Source of the DNA: Pelagibacterium luteolum | Lineage (GTDB): Bacteria > Pseudomonadota > Alphaproteobacteria > Rhizobiales > Devosiaceae | Length of the DNA stretch: 64,000 bases | Assembly (NCBI RefSeq): GCF_900100665.1 | Contig: NZ_FNCS01000009.1 | Coordinates: 62,001 to 126,000, forward strand | Reading direction: 5' to 3' | Shown here: in pieces, positions 62,900-64,000 of the stretch | Layout: every line of letters begins with the position of its first letter | Numbering within the stretch: the stretch's first letter is position 1 | Program-made: the position numbers and the translations under genes | The notes under the pieces: model-generated | What the model was told of the DNA's origin: nothing | Database searches by the model: none | Seen by the model: the letters and a program-made list of their open reading frames with translations, nothing else

Positions 62900-63826
62900 T
62901 CATGCGGCCGGTCGATGCAAGGAACCAGCACCGAGCACCGGCGCGATCCCCTGCTTGATGACTTCGACGACTTCAGCCAGGTCAGGCACCTGCACAGCCC
63001 ATCTCGAGCTGTCCCGCACCGATCGCCATTGGTCGGCGTTGGCCGCCACGAAATCGGGCCCATAGGTGATGATGTCTTCGACACCATCCGGCAACTCGTC
63101 ACCAAAGAGCGCAAAGGTGTGCTCGAATGCATGCCGCAGCCGGTCCTGATTGATCGGGCAGCGGGTCACGTAGACATAGAGGTCATAGAAATCGCGCAGC
63201 CGAGTATTCGTGCCTGCGTGCCGAACGGCGGCGTGGACCTTATCGGCAATCGAATACTCCACGGGCTGACGCAGGATACGGATCGGCGGCATGCCCGGCA
63301 GCAAGGACGGCAGGTCGACGGCGACAAGGCTCTCTTTGAGGCTCTCGTCATAAAACCCGACATCGCATTTGAATTTGAAAATCGCGGTGCCGATTTGAGC
63401 CTGGCAAACGATGGCGCCACCGGGGATACCCGTCTCACGGGTGCCGAGGACTTTCAGCGTGTCGAGATCGAACCGCACTCCGTCGTCAGTCGCTGGGACT
63501 GACGCCAGGACCTCGCGCATGATGTCCGCAAAATCGTCGAGCGTGCCATCAAAGCCGGAAATTTGGATGTCGACGTCCGTGGTGTGGCGCCCCATCATCG
63601 GCTCGACACCCTCGCTGAAGAACATGATCGCGCCCCCTTTTAGGGACGATGTCATGCCGAACCGATCCGCATGCTCCGATTCGAAAATGCGCCTGATGGC
63701 ACCCTCCAGGGCGAACCGGTGCGTGATCTGATCTGCAGGGCGGCCTGCTTTTGCAGCAGCTGCCTTGAGCTTTGCAAAGCTGCTGAGACCTGCAGGTGTG
63801 ACGAGTGCTTTATTGGTGCGGCTCAT
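62900..63826 (-). CDS. AbiEii/AbiGii-type nucleotidyltransferase toxin
   Basis: 308 residues. The nucleotidyltransferase GG and DxD motifs are spaced as in AbiEii (SSLKGGAIMFF at 61-71, RHTTDVDIQ at 80-88), a third acidic motif is KCDVGF (about residue 155), and the family run EYSIADKVHAAVRHAGTNTRLRDFYDLY follows. AbiEii proteins of type IV toxin-antitoxin or abortive-infection pairs transfer nucleotides. The antitoxin AbiEi is normally encoded directly upstream and this gene overlaps its upstream neighbour as ATGA, suggesting the same pairing. Confidence 0.85.
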   Translation of the reverse strand: MSRTNKALVTPAGLSSFAKLKAAAAKAGRPADQITHRFALEGAIRRIFESEHADRFGMTSSLKGGAIMFFSEGVEPMMGRHTTDVDIQISGFDGTLDDFADIMREVLASVPATDDGVRFDLDTLKVLGTRETGIPGGAIVCQAQIGTAIFKFKCDVGFYDESLKESLVAVDLPSLLPGMPPIRILRQPVEYSIADKVHAAVRHAGTNTRLRDFYDLYVYVTRCPINQDRLRHAFEHTFALFGDELPDGVEDIITYGPDFVAANADQWRSVRDSSRWAVQVPDLAEVVEVIKQGIAPVLGAGSLHRPAA

Positions 63827-64000
63827 AGTGACATTCCTCTTTCAAGAGTGGCTTGCACGGCTTCGACCTCGGGCTGCAGGTCCTGCCAGCAATCGAAGGT
63901 CTTGGCGTACTGATAAAGGGTGGAAACGGGGTCGCCTTCGCCGAGATAGGTCGTCAGCGCGGCGATGGCATGCTGACGGGTGGCCTTGGGCTCGATACGA
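63823..64000 (-). CDS. Partial gene upstream of the AbiEii-like toxin (possible antitoxin)
   Basis: The last 58 codons are visible, ending at TGA 63823-63825 and remaining open to the window edge. The tail reads HAIAALTTYLGEGDPVSTLYQYAKTFD and then a helical end. It is too short to identify. Its ATGA overlap with the toxin gene is what an AbiEi antitoxin would show, so that is a position-based guess only. Confidence 0.5.
   Translation of the reverse strand, partial: RIEPKATRQHAIAALTTYLGEGDPVSTLYQYAKTFDCWQDLQPEVEAVQATLERGMSL

Noticed and set aside
1-64000. CRISPR arrays, rRNA, IS elements, riboswitches, replication origins
   Set aside because: No regularly spaced repeats, transposase motifs or conserved RNA leaders were recognised on reading both strands; covariance-model searches could not be run.

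Overview
The window is high-GC alphaproteobacterial DNA, most like a Hyphomicrobiales member of the Devosia/Pelagibacterium type. The clues are alphaproteobacterial families (DUF3126, DUF2336, a BTLCP transglutaminase-like cysteine peptidase, a short aa3-type oxidase subunit IV) and the housekeeping run rhomboid - hisI - folE - IscU-like scaffold - yidD - thrS. This placement is inferred from gene content, not from a phylogeny.

Region A (1-12953) is a divergent catabolic locus. One leftward operon runs from a GntR-family regulator joined to an M24 (Xaa-Pro-peptidase/creatinase fold) enzyme, through an amidohydrolase, a small GAF protein and a sugar-type ABC importer, to a HyuA-type hydantoinase/oxoprolinase cut by the window edge. 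A rightward operon carries HyuA, HyuB and a second small GAF protein. ATGA stop/start overlaps are frequent. The GntR-M24 fusion is joined through a run of eight C, and a run of seven would give two separate genes with an ATGA overlap.

Region B (12954-14085) is mostly decayed DNA, with a broken leftward gene and a perfect 11-bp inverted repeat. Region C (14086-28258) is a long rightward operon for nucleoside and nucleobase use: two nucleoside hydrolases, two adenine-deaminase-family proteins, a polyamine-type ABC importer, an SsnA/TrzN-like deaminase and an M20 hydrolase. A convergent M20D amidohydrolase and a phosphoribosyltransferase follow. Two different base-removing and two different deaminating enzymes, together with amide hydrolases, suggest a route for modified nucleosides (inference).

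At 29538-29592 lies the 3' part of a tRNA-Leu(UAA) without its 5' half, the usual scar of tyrosine-recombinase integration. If so, regions A-C may be part of a genomic island.

Region D (29603-61215) looks chromosomal. It holds small envelope proteins, CsbD, a TctCBA tripartite carboxylate transporter next to a DctB/DctD-like two-component system (with two 20-bp repeats placed like activator sites), gluconokinase and 6-phosphogluconate dehydrogenase, an MFS exporter, a flavin monooxygenase, cysE, cell-wall enzymes, PilZ and PAS proteins, the hisI-folE-yidD-thrS block, a nitroreductase, a lytic transglycosylase, a DUF2336 protein, nadK and an intact tRNA-Thr.

Region E (61216-64000) begins right after tRNA-Thr with short GGGGCGAC repeats. 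It continues as a tight leftward operon: a gene cut by the window edge, an AbiEii-type nucleotidyltransferase toxin, and two metallophosphoesterases. It looks like the edge of an integrated element with a possible abortive-infection or toxin-antitoxin function. No CRISPR array, rRNA, IS element or replication origin was seen.
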